A DNA stretch of 55,706 nucleotides from Ephemerocybe angulata (GCA_013368325.1 JAACJK010000023.1:1-55706); one strand, 5' to 3'. Numbered from the stretch's first letter, positions 1 to 12,186 are shown. Made by a program: numbers and translations. The notes: generated by a model not told the origin, from the letters alone.

Positions 1-1330
1 TCGCACATTTTCCGAAGGTGGACGGGACCACGCACCTGAACAGCCCGTATCCTCTGGAACGATCTCTACCTGATGATGACTAGGGTCTTTCTCAATCGTT
101 CTCTATGTTGCGCGCTCAAATCCGAGCATGGTATACCTACTGGGACGCAGCACTGCGAATGGGATCACTGGAAAATGACATACCCACGGGAGTCACGGCA
201 CTGGACGACACGATTTACTGGAATTCAATCTTGAATGGTACACGGTTGAGTCTTGACCAGAGTTTGGCCGATGTCGCGCTCGAGAAACCTTGGCTTTTAT
301 GGTCTTATTCAACCGTTCTCAAGGTCGCGTGCCAGTGGACAGGGCACTGGGACATGGTTATTAGAATGGTATGGGCAATGGGCATCGGACGGGTGACAGC
401 ACTAGGGGGCCGTTCGCTGATAATACTTACCAGCGGAGTCACGGTACTGGGACACAAGATCGAGAAAGTGTGACTTTGGTTTTTCTCAGACGTTCTCAAG
501 GTTGCACGGACACGGGATTGGGACAGGGACTACTGGAGCCTTACCCATTGGGTCTCATACTGGGACACGATTTATTCAAATTTAGCCTCGAGATATCGGC
601 ACTGGGAGGCGGTTGGTTCCAATCTAAATACTCAATGGAATCGCGGCACTGGGGAGACACGGCTTACTGGACTCCCGGAGTTACAGCACTGGGACATGGT
701 TCACTGGAATGTGGCCACTGGAAGCCGTGCGCGGTTGAGCAAACCTTGGCCTAGGGAGTCACGTCGTTATTCCGTGGCCATTTTCAACTAGAAGGGTGGC
801 TATTCTACTCGGACACGGTCGATTGGACTTTCGCCACTGGAAGCCATACCCACCGAAGTGGCTGAACTTCAATTCCTGGAAGCCGTGTCGGAGACCCAGA
901 TGGTGCTCAAGGTTGGTAGACCGTGTCATAGGTACGGCACTGGGACGTGTGTAGTGGATTATTTGGGTTCAACTACTGTAAGTCATACCCAGGGGGAGAG
1001 CCGGCACGTACTGGGATACCCTTGGTGGGATTTTCCAGACCCTGTCCGACTCACTGAAACATATCTCAAAGTCTTTACGGTATAATCTAACCCTTCTCTG
1101 TGCGGAGCACGGGTCACACTCTAGTATGGTTGGCGGGAGGTTCACGGATGAAATTCCCGCGCAAGTGATCTCCGCTTTCGTCGGACGGCTATCGGAAATC
1201 GACATGTTCCCCATAATTAGAGCTAATTACAGACGTTTTGGGGGCTGGGTACGGCTATACGATGTCTCATACAGCCTAGGGATACTCCATAACTCCATAT
1301 AAAGGACAAAAAGTGCTTGGGAGCGTTTTT
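1..1330. repeat. Degenerate satellite-like tandem repeat tract
   Basis: The tract is built from imperfect repetitions of a core like GGCACTGGGACAYGG followed by TTTACTGGAAT, recurring at roughly 25-50 bp with heavy substitution. Clear instances lie near 190-230, 335-360, 440-460, 600-720 and 940-1020. Short frames in it come from the repeat and show no recognisable protein. Low copy identity suggests an old array. It may continue to the left of the window. Confidence 0.6.
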
Positions 1331-1394
1331 GGAGGGGTAGGGTCATGATCACGAGGTATTTACACTCTAACAGCCATACTCTTCCAATTTATAG

Positions 1395-1690
1395 TCTCAA
1401 ATTTGGTAGAATTACCATAACTACTGTTTAAAACAATCTCTGAGCTTTTTAAATCCATACTTGACCTCGAGAGGCCAGAAAATGCTGAAGAAGCTGGGAT
1501 TTGCACCGGGGATACTTGGGACTCCGATTCGGAATCCTCCGAAAGGCCCCTAACTTTGACTTCCCCTCCAGGGCGCCTTCTGGACCTTGGGACGGCTAAA
1601 AACTCTTTTATTCGGCTTATCAGGCCTCCGATAGCACAGATATACATTATTTTGGTCCTATCTAAGCATATAAGCCTTGGAGGACACCCT
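1395..1690 (+). other. Unidentified coding-like fragment
   Basis: One plus-strand frame is open for about 85 codons from roughly 1410. It has an acidic, serine-rich stretch (motif DSDSESSE near 1515-1540) followed by a hydrophobic stretch. No start codon or splice context frames it and no family was recognised. It could be a relic of a gene or transposon open reading frame. Confidence 0.2.
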
Positions 1691-1789
1691 CATTTTGGCC
1701 CCCATCACGCGCATGGGAAGAATTTCATCCGTGAACCTCCCGCCAACCATACTCTAGTCGATTTTACATTCAACCTCGCACGACCACGA

Positions 1790-2270
1790 CGTCATCCCAG
1801 TATCCCAGTCCAGCCTTGGTCCAGCCCATCCTCTCCCTTACCTTACCTTCCCAACCCAATCTCAATTTCAGCACGCACAAGTTCAACCACATCGTATATC
1901 CCAAATATCCTCACACATCTATATAATAAACGCTACACGCGGGGTATACATACTGGCTTTTTAGATTCAGATAAAAACTCGGAAACGAAAAGAGTGAATG
2001 GTGGATGACGATGGTCTAGATAGCTAAACTAGCGGTGTCAAAGCAGAGGAGAATGTCAGACTAAACGAACGTATGAACGAACGAACGAACGAACGAACGA
2101 AGGGTAGGAGCGTAGCAACAGGAAAGAACGAGAAGAAGGAAGGAGGAAGTAACGAAATCCCGACCGCGCAGCGCACAAACAACAGACAGACAGATAGATA
2201 CGTTATAGATAACCCAGCCAACAACCTCCCCCCTCCCCTCGCCGAAAACGTTCCAAGTACGCAGATAGTC
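1790..2270. repeat. Dispersed repeat A, first copy
   Basis: This segment is clearly similar to 5210-5770. Shared landmarks, in order, are a CCTTACCTTACCTTCCCAACCC stretch, AATAAACGCTACACGCGGGG, CTTTTTAGATTCAGATAAAA and a segment ending in an AACGAACGAACG microsatellite (about 2073-2102 here). No gene was identified. It flanks the B/B' pair, so the block has an A-B-B'-A' layout. Confidence 0.6.
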
Positions 2271-2279
2271 TAAGGCCTA

Positions 2280-3480
2280 GAGTAAAAGCAAGCACGTCGT
2301 CAAACATCCTGGCGGCGCCCAACCTTCGTTCGGTTGCAGTCTGGAGAGTAGGCCAAGCCTCAGCATGAGTGCCGGGCAGAGTATAGCCAACGCACACAAG
2401 TAGGCTGAATGCGAGCAGAGTCTACGTCTGCGCCTCGCCGCCCAGCAAACCACTAGCCCAGGCCCCATCATACTACCTCCCGCACCGCCATAACGCGGCA
2501 CCAAGGTCAAAACCAAGTCTAGGACAAAAGCAAGGAGGCCGGCCTGTCGGAAAAGATAATCCTCGAAAGAGAGTGAAAAGCACTTGCATAGCCCGACGCG
2601 ACGCGAGTTCCCAGTGGCAGAGGCGTTGCATCCACTTTCTGGACGTGCATGTGCGCGGTGTGTATTCGTGCGGAGGAGGGGAGGAGAGGAGAGCGGGGAG
2701 GGAGGCCAGGCGATGTGGCCTGGTGGGAGCGAACAAGCGGACACTGGCACCCCAGAAGTTCAAGGAGCCCTAGTCCAGTCAACCCAAGCAGGCAGAGCCT
2801 CGAATGAGTGCTGATAGCACCCAAATTCAGCCATCCAACGTCCAGCCAGGAACAGCCAGAAAGGGAACAACAGTTCACAAGCGCAAGTAGGATTCCGAGT
2901 GGATGGATTCCACTCGCTGCTCTTCCGTCGTCTATCGTCCACGGACTCGTGCCGCGTGAGCAAATCGGAAACCCCCGAATCCGTCCTTCCCGCTGGCACA
3001 ATATATCAGTCAACGCGTCGAGGATTCAGAGGATGGGAAGTGACGTACCATACCAAGGGCATTCTCCAATCTCCATTCCCCATACATCCACCCGAGCGAA
3101 GGAACCTTCGCGACATTGCGTGTGCTTCAAAGTAGGTTTCAAGATTGCGCCAGAAAGGGAGAAGGAGATCGAGCAAAAGGATGAGCCACGACCGAGAGCA
3201 GGCCGATCGTTCGCCCTGTGCTTCACTAAAACCAGATCAGTACGCACAAAAAAGCCTACTCGCACCGTGCCGCGAGTGCTTGCTAGGCTGCCAAGGCATT
3301 TCCGTGCGCGCCTTACATTGTCGTTGCGTTAGACACCTCACCCCACCTCCCTCGAGATACTTAACAAGTACACCGCACCCGTTACAGTGTCTCGAGGACG
3401 CGACGCAGGTCACGACGCCACACGACAGACCGCCTAGAAGCTAAAAGCCCCTTCCAACCCCTTCCAAAGTCCCCCTTCCA
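2280..3480. repeat. Tandem duplication unit B
   Basis: This is the first of two diverged tandem units. Shared landmarks with 3480-4760 include GCCCAGGCCCCA near 2457, AGCACTTGCATAGC near 2579, GTGTGTATTCGTG near 2659 and ATATATCAGTCAACGCGTCG near 3001. The order is conserved with scattered substitutions and small indels. Frames on both strands are short and low-complexity and none was recognised as a gene. Confidence 0.6.
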
Positions 3481-4760
3481 CACTCACCCAAAATCCAATC
3501 GATAATCATCTGCGCAACAGTCCGTCTACTCCAAACAACAGGCCTAGACAACGCTGAAGAGCACACTGAACACAAGAAGTGTCTATGTCTGCGTCTCTCC
3601 CCCAGCGAATCACCAGCCCAGGCCCCACCATACCACATCCCCTCTGCACCCCATAGCACGATACAAACCAACGTCAAACCAAGTCGAGGATAAAAGCAAA
3701 CAAGCAAGCCGCATCGCCCCAAGCACCGTCCCGAGAGTAAATAGCACTTGCATAGCGCGACGCGAACTAGTTCGCAGTGGTAGACGCGTCGTATCCTCGT
3801 TCTTGGCGGGCATGTGTACGGTGTGTATTCGTGACGCGAGGAGGAGCTAGCAGAGGCGACCAAGCGGGCATAAAACCAGGAGACAGGAGACCAGGAGAGC
3901 ATCCAAATCTTAAGAAATAAAGTAAACCCGAGTAGCCGCTGGAACATAGGACCACAAGAGCAAGCATCAGAGTAAGCAGTACTCACATCGCGGGTTCGCA
4001 GTGGCAGCCGTGTCCTATCCATGAAGAAATTCTGCATGGTCCTATGTCTGGTCGGGGCGGGGCGAGGGAGGGAAAGGAAGAGAGACGACTCGGAGGGGTT
4101 GCGAGAAAGCAGGGACTGGGATCCCAGAATGTCAAGAATTGGAGGTCCTAGTCAAAGCCGAGCAGCCAGGGATTTGAATGAGTACTGAAAACACCCCCAA
4201 GCCTTCTGGCGTTCAGCCGGGAACGGCCTCCAGACAGCGAGCCACAGTTCACAGGCGCAAGTAGGGCGGCTCGGAGTCGAGCCGGAAACCTTCAAGGCAG
4301 GCTGGTATCCCTCCTTCCTTCCCGCTGGAACGATATATCAGTCAACGCGTCGAGGAGTGGTGGAAGGCAAATAATAAACGTACTAAGGGTATTCAACTCC
4401 TTTCTCGTGCCATACATCCAACCGAGCGGAGGACCTCCGAGTCTCGCCAGCCACACTGCATGTGCCAAGACCACACAGGGATGGAGTAGGAGATCGAGCA
4501 AAGGATGAGCAGGAGCAAGACCGGGAGCACGCCAGCCAACTCTTCGTCCTGTCCTTCACCACCCAGCGTAGCCCGAGTTCTTACCAGCCTCGCAAGAAAT
4601 TTCCGAACGCACCATTCGTCGTCAAGTCTCGCCATACTCGATATAGACCCATCCAACGCGCCTGACTCTAGAAGTTCGAACGCAAGTTGAAGGACGCCCC
4701 GGAGCCTGAGAGAACACGACCCAGGCCTCGCCCCTTCCAAACCCCCTCTCAAGCCCCTCC
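3480..4760. repeat. Tandem duplication unit B'
   Basis: This is the second diverged copy of the 2280-3480 unit, offset by about 1.1-1.3 kb. The same landmarks recur near 3616, 3745, 3818 and 4334. No gene was identified in it. Confidence 0.6.
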
Positions 4761-5209
4761 TTCTCGAGCCCCTTCCGAAACCACCCCTCCCGTTTTCAGG
4801 TTACGGACCGCCACCACCTCCGAAGCGCACGGAGCAAACAAGCAAGGAGTCCAAGCACAAAGCAAGCAAGCACCAAGTGGAGCGTAAGTATCTGAAGGTG
4901 CGGGTGTAGGCGACGTATACATGAATGGACGCGTGTATGGTTCAGTGGGTTGACACGGACAAGGGGATGCTGGACTTCGGAGCGGTGTCGGACGAAGGGT
5001 TCCGGGAGGAGAAAAAGGAACGAGGTCGGAGCCTGGAGGAATGGAGAAGAGAAGGGAGAGAAGAGGACGGAGAAGGGACGGAGAAGAGAAGGGAGGGACG
5101 GAGGAGAAGAGACGGAGGAGAAGAGACGGAAGGTGGTGCACGGTGGTGGAAGGAAGGAAGGAAGGAAGGAAAAAAGGAAAACGAGCCGAAGCGCCGATCA
5201 ATTTATACG

Positions 5210-5770
5210 AAGACGTCATCCCATCCCATCCCACCCCTCCCCTCATCCTCCCCCTTACCTTACCTTCCCAACCCAACCCAACCCAATCTCAATGCCACCA
5301 CACGCCCAAGTCCAACCAACACCATCCATCCATCCCAATTCTCCTCAACACATCTATACCATTATAATAAACGCTACACGCGGGGGTATACAACGATACT
5401 GCTTTTTAGTTCAGATAAAACCTACATACTGCTTTTTAGATTCAGATAAAAACTGGGAAACGAAGCGAAACGAAATGAACGAGTGGATGGTGGACGTGGA
5501 TGGTGTCTAGATGGCTAAACTAGCAATGTCAAAGCACAGGAGAAGCAAATGTCGAACTGAATGAGTGAATGAGTGGATGGATAGAACGAACGAACGAATA
5601 AACGAATAAACTCGGGGAGGGAACTAGGTGGGTGAACGGTAGCAGGAAAGGGAACGAGAGGAACAGTAGAAGGAAGGAAGGAAGGAAAGAAGGAAAGCCC
5701 GACCTCGCCACCTACAAGCAACAAGCTAGATAGATACATTCATAGATAGCCCCGCCAACAACTCCCTTCT
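5210..5770. repeat. Dispersed repeat A', second copy
   Basis: This is a diverged copy of 1790-2270 in the same orientation. The CTTTTTAG-TTCAGATAAAA element is present twice in a row here (about 5402-5450), a small internal duplication. The microsatellite end reads GAACGAACGAACGAATAAACG near 5585. The stretch from here to 6460 shows only low-complexity G/A-rich sequence and a GAAT microsatellite near 6408-6425, with no gene. Confidence 0.6.
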
Positions 5771-6460
5771 CCCCTCGCCAAACCCGCCCTCGCCAAAACC
5801 GCCCTCGCCAAACCCCACGCGGCCCCAGAGCCACAAACTCTGCAAGAAGTCTCTCCTCCTCCCCTCCTCCCCTCCGTCCCATGTGCGCCAATCAGCAGTT
5901 TCGGTATTCGATGTTCGGTGTACCACCAGACGACCAGACGGACAGTCGGACTGAGAAGGGGCGAATGGGGCTGCTGGATTGAGAGCCCCTATCCTGTGAG
6001 CGGGACTCGGAGGAAAGATGGACGAGGGACGAGGGACGACGGATGAGGGAGGTTTTTGGTGGTTAGGGTAGGTAGGTAGGGATAGGCAGGGATGGATGGG
6101 TGTAGCGATGGGAGGTGCTTCACGTTCGGGGTTCACGTTCGAGCCTCCGCATCTGAACTGTTCGTATTTGGATCCTAGGGGCGCATAGGGGTGGGTGGGG
6201 TGGGTGAGGTGTACGGGGCGGAGGCGGCTATCTTTTTGTGGAGGGTGCGAGCGTGTTGTGTGATGTTAGATAGGAAGGAGTGTCTGTCGTTAGGTGGAGG
6301 GAGTCGGATGAGGTGGTGAGATGCGGGATGCAAAAAGTCGGGATGCGAAAGGCGAAGCGGCGATTCGAAGAAAGAAAGCACGACGAAGGAAGGAAGGGAG
6401 GGAGGAATGAATGAATGAATGAATGAAGGGGGAGAGGTGGGAGAGGTAGAGACACTAGTC

Positions 6461-7578
6461 TCAGTCTCCCCAACTAATCGCGATCCCCTCCACGTCCTCG
6501 TCGAACATAAACGCCGCCTTCTTCTTCTTCTTCACTGCAACAGCCTTCGCCTCCCCTCCCTCACTCCCCTCCGTCCCCTCCTGCCCATCACCCCCCTCCG
6601 CTCCCTCCCCCTCATCTGTCACACTCTTCACCCCACTTCCCTTCTCCACCTTCTCCGTAGCCGCAGCCCCCTTCCGCCGCCCCCGCTCCCTAGCCCTGCC
6701 CCTAGCCACAGCCCCCGCCGGCGCATAGCCCACCAAGCGCACGTTCAGAATCGGCGAGGGGCGCGGCTGCTCGCCTGCCCTCCTCCTCTCTCTCTCCCTA
6801 GATCTATCTTCGTCTTCCAGCGACGACGAGTTGGAGCGTGAGCGGGAGGGGGAGTGGGAGTGGGAGTGGGAGTGGGAGCGCGAGGGGGAGGGGGAGCGCG
6901 AGAGGGAGAGGGGGAGGGGCCCCATGTGTTGTGGGGTGCAGTATTGATATTGTGGGTGTTGTGGTGGTGGTGAGAGTGCGAGTGGGATTTGTGGGAGTGG
7001 TGGTTGGGAGAGTGGATGTTTGGGTTTGTAGGCGTGTAGGGCGAGTGCAGGTTCTGGTGCGAGCTGCTGTGTGCGTGTGCGTAGCTGAGGCTGCCGCTGT
7101 TGCTGCGGGAGATGGTGTGGTCCGAGGGGAGGGGCTGGTTGTGGAGGTTGAAGGGGATTTGCGAGTTTATGTTTACCATTTTGCTGCAGGGGTGTTAGCG
7201 AGTGTCTTATCAATCATCCAGGGTAAAGGGAGAGGGAGATGGGGGAAGAGGGGAGAGGGGTAAGAGAGACGGCGGACGTACCCTTCTTTCGCGCGCACGA
7301 TAGTCCCAAGCCGTTGTTGCATCCTCTGCTGGTGGAGGTACGCCACATCCGTGCTGCAGTTCCATATAATCATTAATCAGCAAGCAGCATTCGGGAGGAG
7401 GGGAGGGGAGGATGAAGTAAGCGTACTAGGAGATGCTGGGCTCGATGGAGGGCGGGATGAGCAGCGTCGTCTCATCGGGCAGGCCGGGGTGGTACGCCCC
7501 GCCGTCCTTGGCGCGCGCATCGTCGGCGTCGCTGCTGCAACCGCAGCAGAGGTATGTGCGCATGAACTGCAGCGCCAT
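6461..7578 (-). CDS. LAMTOR1/Meh1-like late-endosomal adaptor, fungal type (frame break)
   Basis: Proposed exons on the minus strand are 7578-7427, 7353-7282 and 7183 onward; both introns are GT-AG and the joins are in frame. The N-terminus MALQFMRTYLCCGC has a Cys pair suited to lipid anchoring, then an acidic DETTLLIPP segment, then a conserved-looking RLGTIVRAKEGKMVNIN motif. The rest is a long His/Ser/Pro-rich tail. LAMTOR1 (Ragulator) and yeast Meh1/Ego1 anchor the Rag-GTPase complex on the vacuole or lysosome for TORC1 nutrient signalling; that role is inferred from this resemblance. The frame after MVNIN stops at 6745, whereas the plausible C-terminus (ILNVRLV, ending GIAISWGD at 6461) lies in another frame. 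No GT donor exists between about 7080 and 6845, so one missing base, perhaps in a C run, is more likely than an intron. Confidence 0.5.
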
Positions 7579-8719
7579 CGTCCGTCGGTCTTCCTTATTT
7601 AAACTCCTGGCTGGTCGTGCGATGCTGAGTGGGTTTCGGTTGGGTTGGGCGCTGGGGTGAAACTAGGAGCAGGACTCGGAGGATGAGAAGGAGGGAGGAT
7701 CGAGCATGCGAGCCCGGAGGACGTAAGAGCTAAAAACTTTGTGACAGGGTGAGAGCCTGTGTTCAGATTGGTCTGGAATGACTGGGTTTGGTCTGCCGTC
7801 ATCGACCGCTTGGCGCCGGGACACGTGCGGGTGTTGTCTGGCGGCCTCCGTTCTAAACAGTGTGCGTCACGCGCAGAGTCGGTCGGTTCGGGGCGCCCCT
7901 CTTCCTCCGAGTCCATCCTCCTTACTTATCTTCCTTCCTTCCTTTAGTCCAGAGTCCAGAGTCCAGAGTCCCTGTCTGGCCGGCCGTGTTCTCGCCTGGG
8001 GAGCTGTGGTGCTTCCTCCGCCGCTCAATATGTGACTACGGATCTCGACTCGTTCCCATTCAATCCCAAATGCCAATTCAAAAAGCCCGGATCTCGAGGA
8101 ACACGAAGCGGCGTATGTACTTACATGCTCCCTGCAAGCAAGCTTGAAACCCTATCCGACGGATGCCGCCCTCGGCCGCACCGCAACCGCCTCCACTCTG
8201 GAGGTACCCTGGGCCGTAGCCTCGCATGACCGGACCTCTACAAGCCAGTCCTTCCCCACTTGACCCAGATGCACCACCGCTGCCGCTCTGTCCAAGCATA
8301 CCAACCCACTCGGCACGCAACGAAACGCACTTGCAGCCACGAACCAAACCACCTTCCGACGCCGCCCCCGGCCGCACACCACCTTCAAGCTCTACCGTCA
8401 ACTCGAACCAAATTGACTCTGGAATTAATCTGGACTACACCATAGCTTCAATGGCGTGACCGACCGACCTCTCTCACCCCATGAAAGGCATGCAGTCCGT
8501 CCCACACGGCACCTGCACCTCGGCGAAACGATGAGACAACACGGACCTGGAATCCGAAGGTTTCAAGGCACGATTCCACGAAACAAGTCTGGCAGACTGT
8601 CCGTCCGATCCTGTACCCAGCCGGGCCAACTCTAACCACCGACTGGTAATGTGGCGCTGTTCGTTCGTTCATTCGTTCGTTCGTTCTCTCGAGTCCCGCC
8701 CTCTAGTGAAGCGCTTGAA
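7579..8719. other. Intergenic stretch without recognised gene
   Basis: Frames on both strands are short and overlapping and show no conserved motif. This is probably the promoter region of the minus-strand gene ending at 6461, plus unannotated spacer. A GTTCGTTC-type microsatellite lies near 8660-8685. Confidence 0.3.
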
Positions 8720-9310
8720 AAGTCTCCTTGGAACTGCCTGCCCGCTCGCTCGCCTCCGTCTCCCTTGCTTGTCCTCATCCTGCTTGCCCTGCTCCAAGCC
8801 CGCTCGCCTCCATCTCCCTTGCTTGCTTGTCCTCATCCTGCCTGCCTCCCCCCATTGCCCGCTTGCCCTGTTCGCCCCTTCGCCTGTTTGCCCTGCTCCG
8901 TTTGCCCGCTGCCCTGCTCCAAGCCCATTCGCCCGTTCGCCCTGCTCCGTTCGCCCGTCTGCCCTCTAGCCCGCTGCCCGCCCCGCCCTGCCCAGCCCTC
9001 CAGCCTGTTCGCCCGTTCTCCCGCCTGCCCGTTCTCCCGCTTGCCCGTTTGCCCCTTGGCCCGTTCGCCCGCTCGCCCTCCAGCCCGCCCCGCCTTGCCC
9101 TACTCCAAGCCCGCTTGCCCGTTCGCCCGTTCCCGCTTGCCCTGCCCAGCCCTCCGGCCTGTTCGCCCGTCCGCCCGTTCGCCCTCCAGCCCGCCCCGCT
9201 TCCCCTGCTCCAAGCCCACTTGCCCGTTCGCCCGTTCGCCCTGCTCCGTTTGCCCTGCTTCTCCCGCTTGCCCATCCTGCCCCCCCGCCCCGCCCCGCCC
9301 CGCCCCGCCT
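8720..9310. repeat. C-rich minisatellite (CGCCCGTTCGCCCTGCTCC-like units)
   Basis: Nearly 600 bp is composed of shuffled short units of the type TTGCCC, GTTCGCCC, GCTCGCCCTCC and CTGCTCCAAGCCC. Several frames stay open on both strands (for example a Gly/Arg/Ala-rich minus-strand frame) simply because of composition. A run of CCCCG units follows at about 9288-9306. I regard all open frames here as repeat artefacts. Confidence 0.7.
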
Positions 9311-9895
9311 TCCGTCACCATCCCACATACACTGCACGCAGAACGGATACGACGTAACACTCCCTGCACCCCACCCGCCCCGCCCGCCCTTCCAACTGCG
9401 CTACTCTATGTACTGTACTTACTCTGAACCATCCGACCTCGCCTCGGTGCTCTTTCGCATGGCGGGACTGGGGGGAGATACTACTACGCGCATGCTTGCT
9501 TGCTCGGCGCCTATGCCCGGGAGATTGAATTTCAAGTGGTCCCCAGGCATGCTAATACAACCCACTTCCTCAACCTCGTCGCTCTCCTCCGACTCTTCTT
9601 TTCTCTTCAGCTCAAGCGACTCCTCCCGAGTCCCTTCACCACCCCTTAAGGCCCAGAATCCGATTTAAGTATCTCTTCTACGAAATGTTATGGGTGCGAC
9701 GGTCGGACTGCCATGGGGATCGATTTTTCAAGTGCTACGACGGTAATCAATCGTCAACCGTTCAAGTCACCAAGAAGAAGATGGATCGATGAAGTACAAT
9801 TTCACTCGACCGACGGACGTGCGTGTTTATTTGGTCTACACTATTAACTTCCCATCTATCAGATATGGTCGAACGTCTCTATAAGCATTATGTAC

Positions 9896-9966
9896 AAGCC
9901 AACACGAACTGAGTAGAAATCTTCTTCAATTACTGACGAAGACTTCTACTCAGTTCGTGTTGGCTT
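9896..9966. repeat. Near-perfect 29-bp inverted repeat (hairpin)
   Basis: The arms 9896-9924 and 9938-9966 are reverse complements at 28 of 29 positions around a 13-nt spacer; the arms begin and end with AAGCCAACACGAACT and AGTTCGTGTTGGCTT. It lies in gene-free sequence about 320 bp upstream of the DUF6533-like fragment. It could be a tiny inverted-repeat transposon, a small-RNA hairpin, or the trace of an inversion or palindrome event. No target duplication was seen. Confidence 0.7.
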
Positions 9967-10284
9967 ACTTATATAATACTCCTGTCGACTGACGCCTTTC
10001 GTATCTGGTCCTCACGAACCGCGAGTCGATGACCTGCAGTGTCTGTCTGTCTGTTCTCGTTGTGTCCTCCGAGTCGTCGTCGCGTCCGCCGCACGGGGCG
10101 TGCGTATTTTCCATCTCTTTTGGCTGTTGGGTTTGTGGGTTTGAACTTGGACGCGGTCGTGGAGTCGTAGACTGGTCGGTCTTGGGCTCCCAATGCGCCT
10201 TCTCTTGCGCGGTACCTCGTGGAGGGTCGGTTATACACACGAGGTTTTATCTATCTGTTTGAATTTGACCCTTTGCGGCCATGT

Positions 10285-10860
10285 GGCGATTATGGTTGTT
10301 ATGGTCGGCGTTGGACTTTGGCTTATTTCAGAGTGCGCTGACTGTGTAAGCTGTTTTATCGCGATGGGATACTTTATTTTACATATGTGTCTTTCGAGTG
10401 CGTGTTCCAGTGTGCTGAGCGAGCGTGTATCGGAGGGGCAATTGCGTACTGGTTTTATCTTGCCACAGGGCTCGCGGCCATGAATATCGTACTTCCTCAC
10501 ATTCTTCGGCCCATATTATGTACTGCGTTCAGGTTTCAAGCTCAAAATTTCAAGTCCTCCTCGAGTACGAAGTTTTCTAAGTATCGTCGTTCTGGATATG
10601 TACCTATACGAACTACTCACCGTTCTAGACCCCAAATATTGGCGAACGTTGTGCTCTCTACGCGACTGCTGTTGCATTTGCGTAAATGGGCGGAGCGGGA
10701 GAATGTTAGGGGCTCGGCGCGGTGTCTTGTGGGTGTGCCGAGTATTATGGGGTGTCGAGGACGTCGTCAGAAATTGTGTTTGGGCGTCCGGGGTGCAGAC
10801 GCAGACGCAGACGCAGGGGGAACGGCGGAAGGGGGAGGGGGCGGTAATTATGGTTTGAAC
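10285..10860 (+). pseudogene. Truncated DUF6533-like membrane-protein copy
   Basis: The segment starts abruptly with sequence matching the sixth-helix exon of the gene at 14093-15875 (AIMVVMVGVGLW) and ends with VLSTRLLLHLRKWAER, nearly identical to that gene's C-terminus. The first four fifths of the gene are absent, and the intervening exon is scrambled relative to the intact FYRDGMVYFLCLS version. The homology continues downstream to about 11330. I infer a truncated duplicate that is unlikely to make a functional protein. Confidence 0.6.
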
Positions 10861-11330
10861 TTTCCTGGATGGGAAGGGGTGATTGGACAGTGGGTAGAGT
10901 GGCTGAGAAGTGAATGGTGGCCGGCCAATTGTGGGGGTACGAGATAGAATTAAAGGGTGGACCGTCAAGAGTTCAGGGTGTCTTGCCCTCGGTATAATGT
11001 GTGTGTTTGACTTTTTCCTTTGACGTGATTCGAGATTAGGTATTGACTGTTGCGCAATAGATTTAGACACCAGGATCTACTAGACTAATCTACTCTAGAA
11101 CGTTGAAAAGTTATAACAGTATTTAAGCCCTGCAGAATGGTGTTTTCCTTGGCCCCTCGACTCGGTGAGAAGTGGACTCGGAGGAGGGGGATCCGAGTCG
11201 AACTTGCGTATGTACACGTTTCTTACGGGGAGTCCTAGTACGATCGGTAAGTTTCGATTTGGCCTAAACGAGGCAAAAAGGTCCGTCACGGTCACATCAG
11301 CGCCCCTGGACGCATTTCGAGCCCTGGAGT
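10285..11330 (+). repeat. Segmental duplicate of 15345-16330
   Basis: The two segments share the 3' part of a DUF6533-like gene plus about 450 bp of downstream sequence, including a GGCTGAGAA...TGGTGGCCG stretch (10899-10923 and 15964-15989) and a TAACAGTATTTA segment (11114 and 16198). Similarity is patchy, with many substitutions. It marks a local duplication with one copy losing the 5' part of the gene. Confidence 0.55.
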
Positions 11331-11339
11331 AGGGTTAGC

Positions 11340-12180
11340 GCTGGTTAGCGGGAGACAATTCCCTTTATTCGCAACAACCCCCACATTCCCACATGGGTAG
11401 CTCCCTCCCGCTCAGCATCGCACCCCTCCCTTCAGGGGGCCCGCAATGCTTCGGGGAGGGTCCCACGGCCCCCCGATGGTGAGACCGCTTCGCAATACGT
11501 GGGTCCCTCGGCCAGCCTGGTGGTTGCTCATTGTCAGTCAGCCCAAGGGCCTCCATTTGACAGTCGGAGGGTGCGGGAAGTGTCAAGGAAATGCGCGGCG
11601 GCATGTCCTTGTTTGGGCCGGGTAGCGTGCACCCACGGTCCGTGTGAAATCATTGACGGGTGATGTGACCGTGACTGAATCGAAACTTACCGATCGTACG
11701 AGCACTCTCTTACGGGACCGGTGGAGCTCTACGTTACAGTCCGAATCGGCGGGACGGACTCGTCACTCGGGAGTGGGCGTTCAGGGTCATCGGAGCTTTC
11801 TCAGGCTAAGCAATCTCGCTTGTCCGGTGAGCCTTTTTCGCTCTGGTAATTTGGGACGTAAATGTGAAGAGCGGTACCGAAGAGTCGCATGTTGTGCTCA
11901 GGACTCCTCAAAGCGAAGTCTTACTCTAGAATAGGCGCTCCACTGGTATCCTTGTCTACGAAAACGATGTTGTGCGTTGGCCCCACTTCATGTTAGCTCT
12001 GAGCCTCTGACCACATCGTAGAGTCGGCCAACGATATTTCAGACTTTTGTAAGATCGCTTATTGCAGTATACGGCATGGCGCTTCTTAGCCCCCTCGTGG
12101 TAAATGCGCTAGACAACCCGAGCGACTAAGCTATCTGGGGCATGGGTATCTAGGACCCTGAGTCCAATTAGGGGCAGAGA
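11340..12180. other. Intergenic stretch without recognised gene
   Basis: No frame with conserved motifs and no clear exon-intron series is visible. The segment separates the DUF6533-like fragment from the promoter of the secreted-protein gene. Confidence 0.3.
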
Positions 12181-12186
12181 TTTCGT

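Noticed and set aside
6461..7213. A 250-codon minus-strand frame as an independent gene
   Set aside because: Its first half runs out of frame with the spliced MVNIN exon; only the C-terminal part looks like the natural end of the LAMTOR1-like gene, so it was merged into that model.
8651..9427. Long open frames (up to about 258 codons) in the C-rich region on both strands
   Set aside because: All are produced by the short-unit minisatellite; several frames are open at once, and the predicted proteins are simple repeats with no conserved motif.
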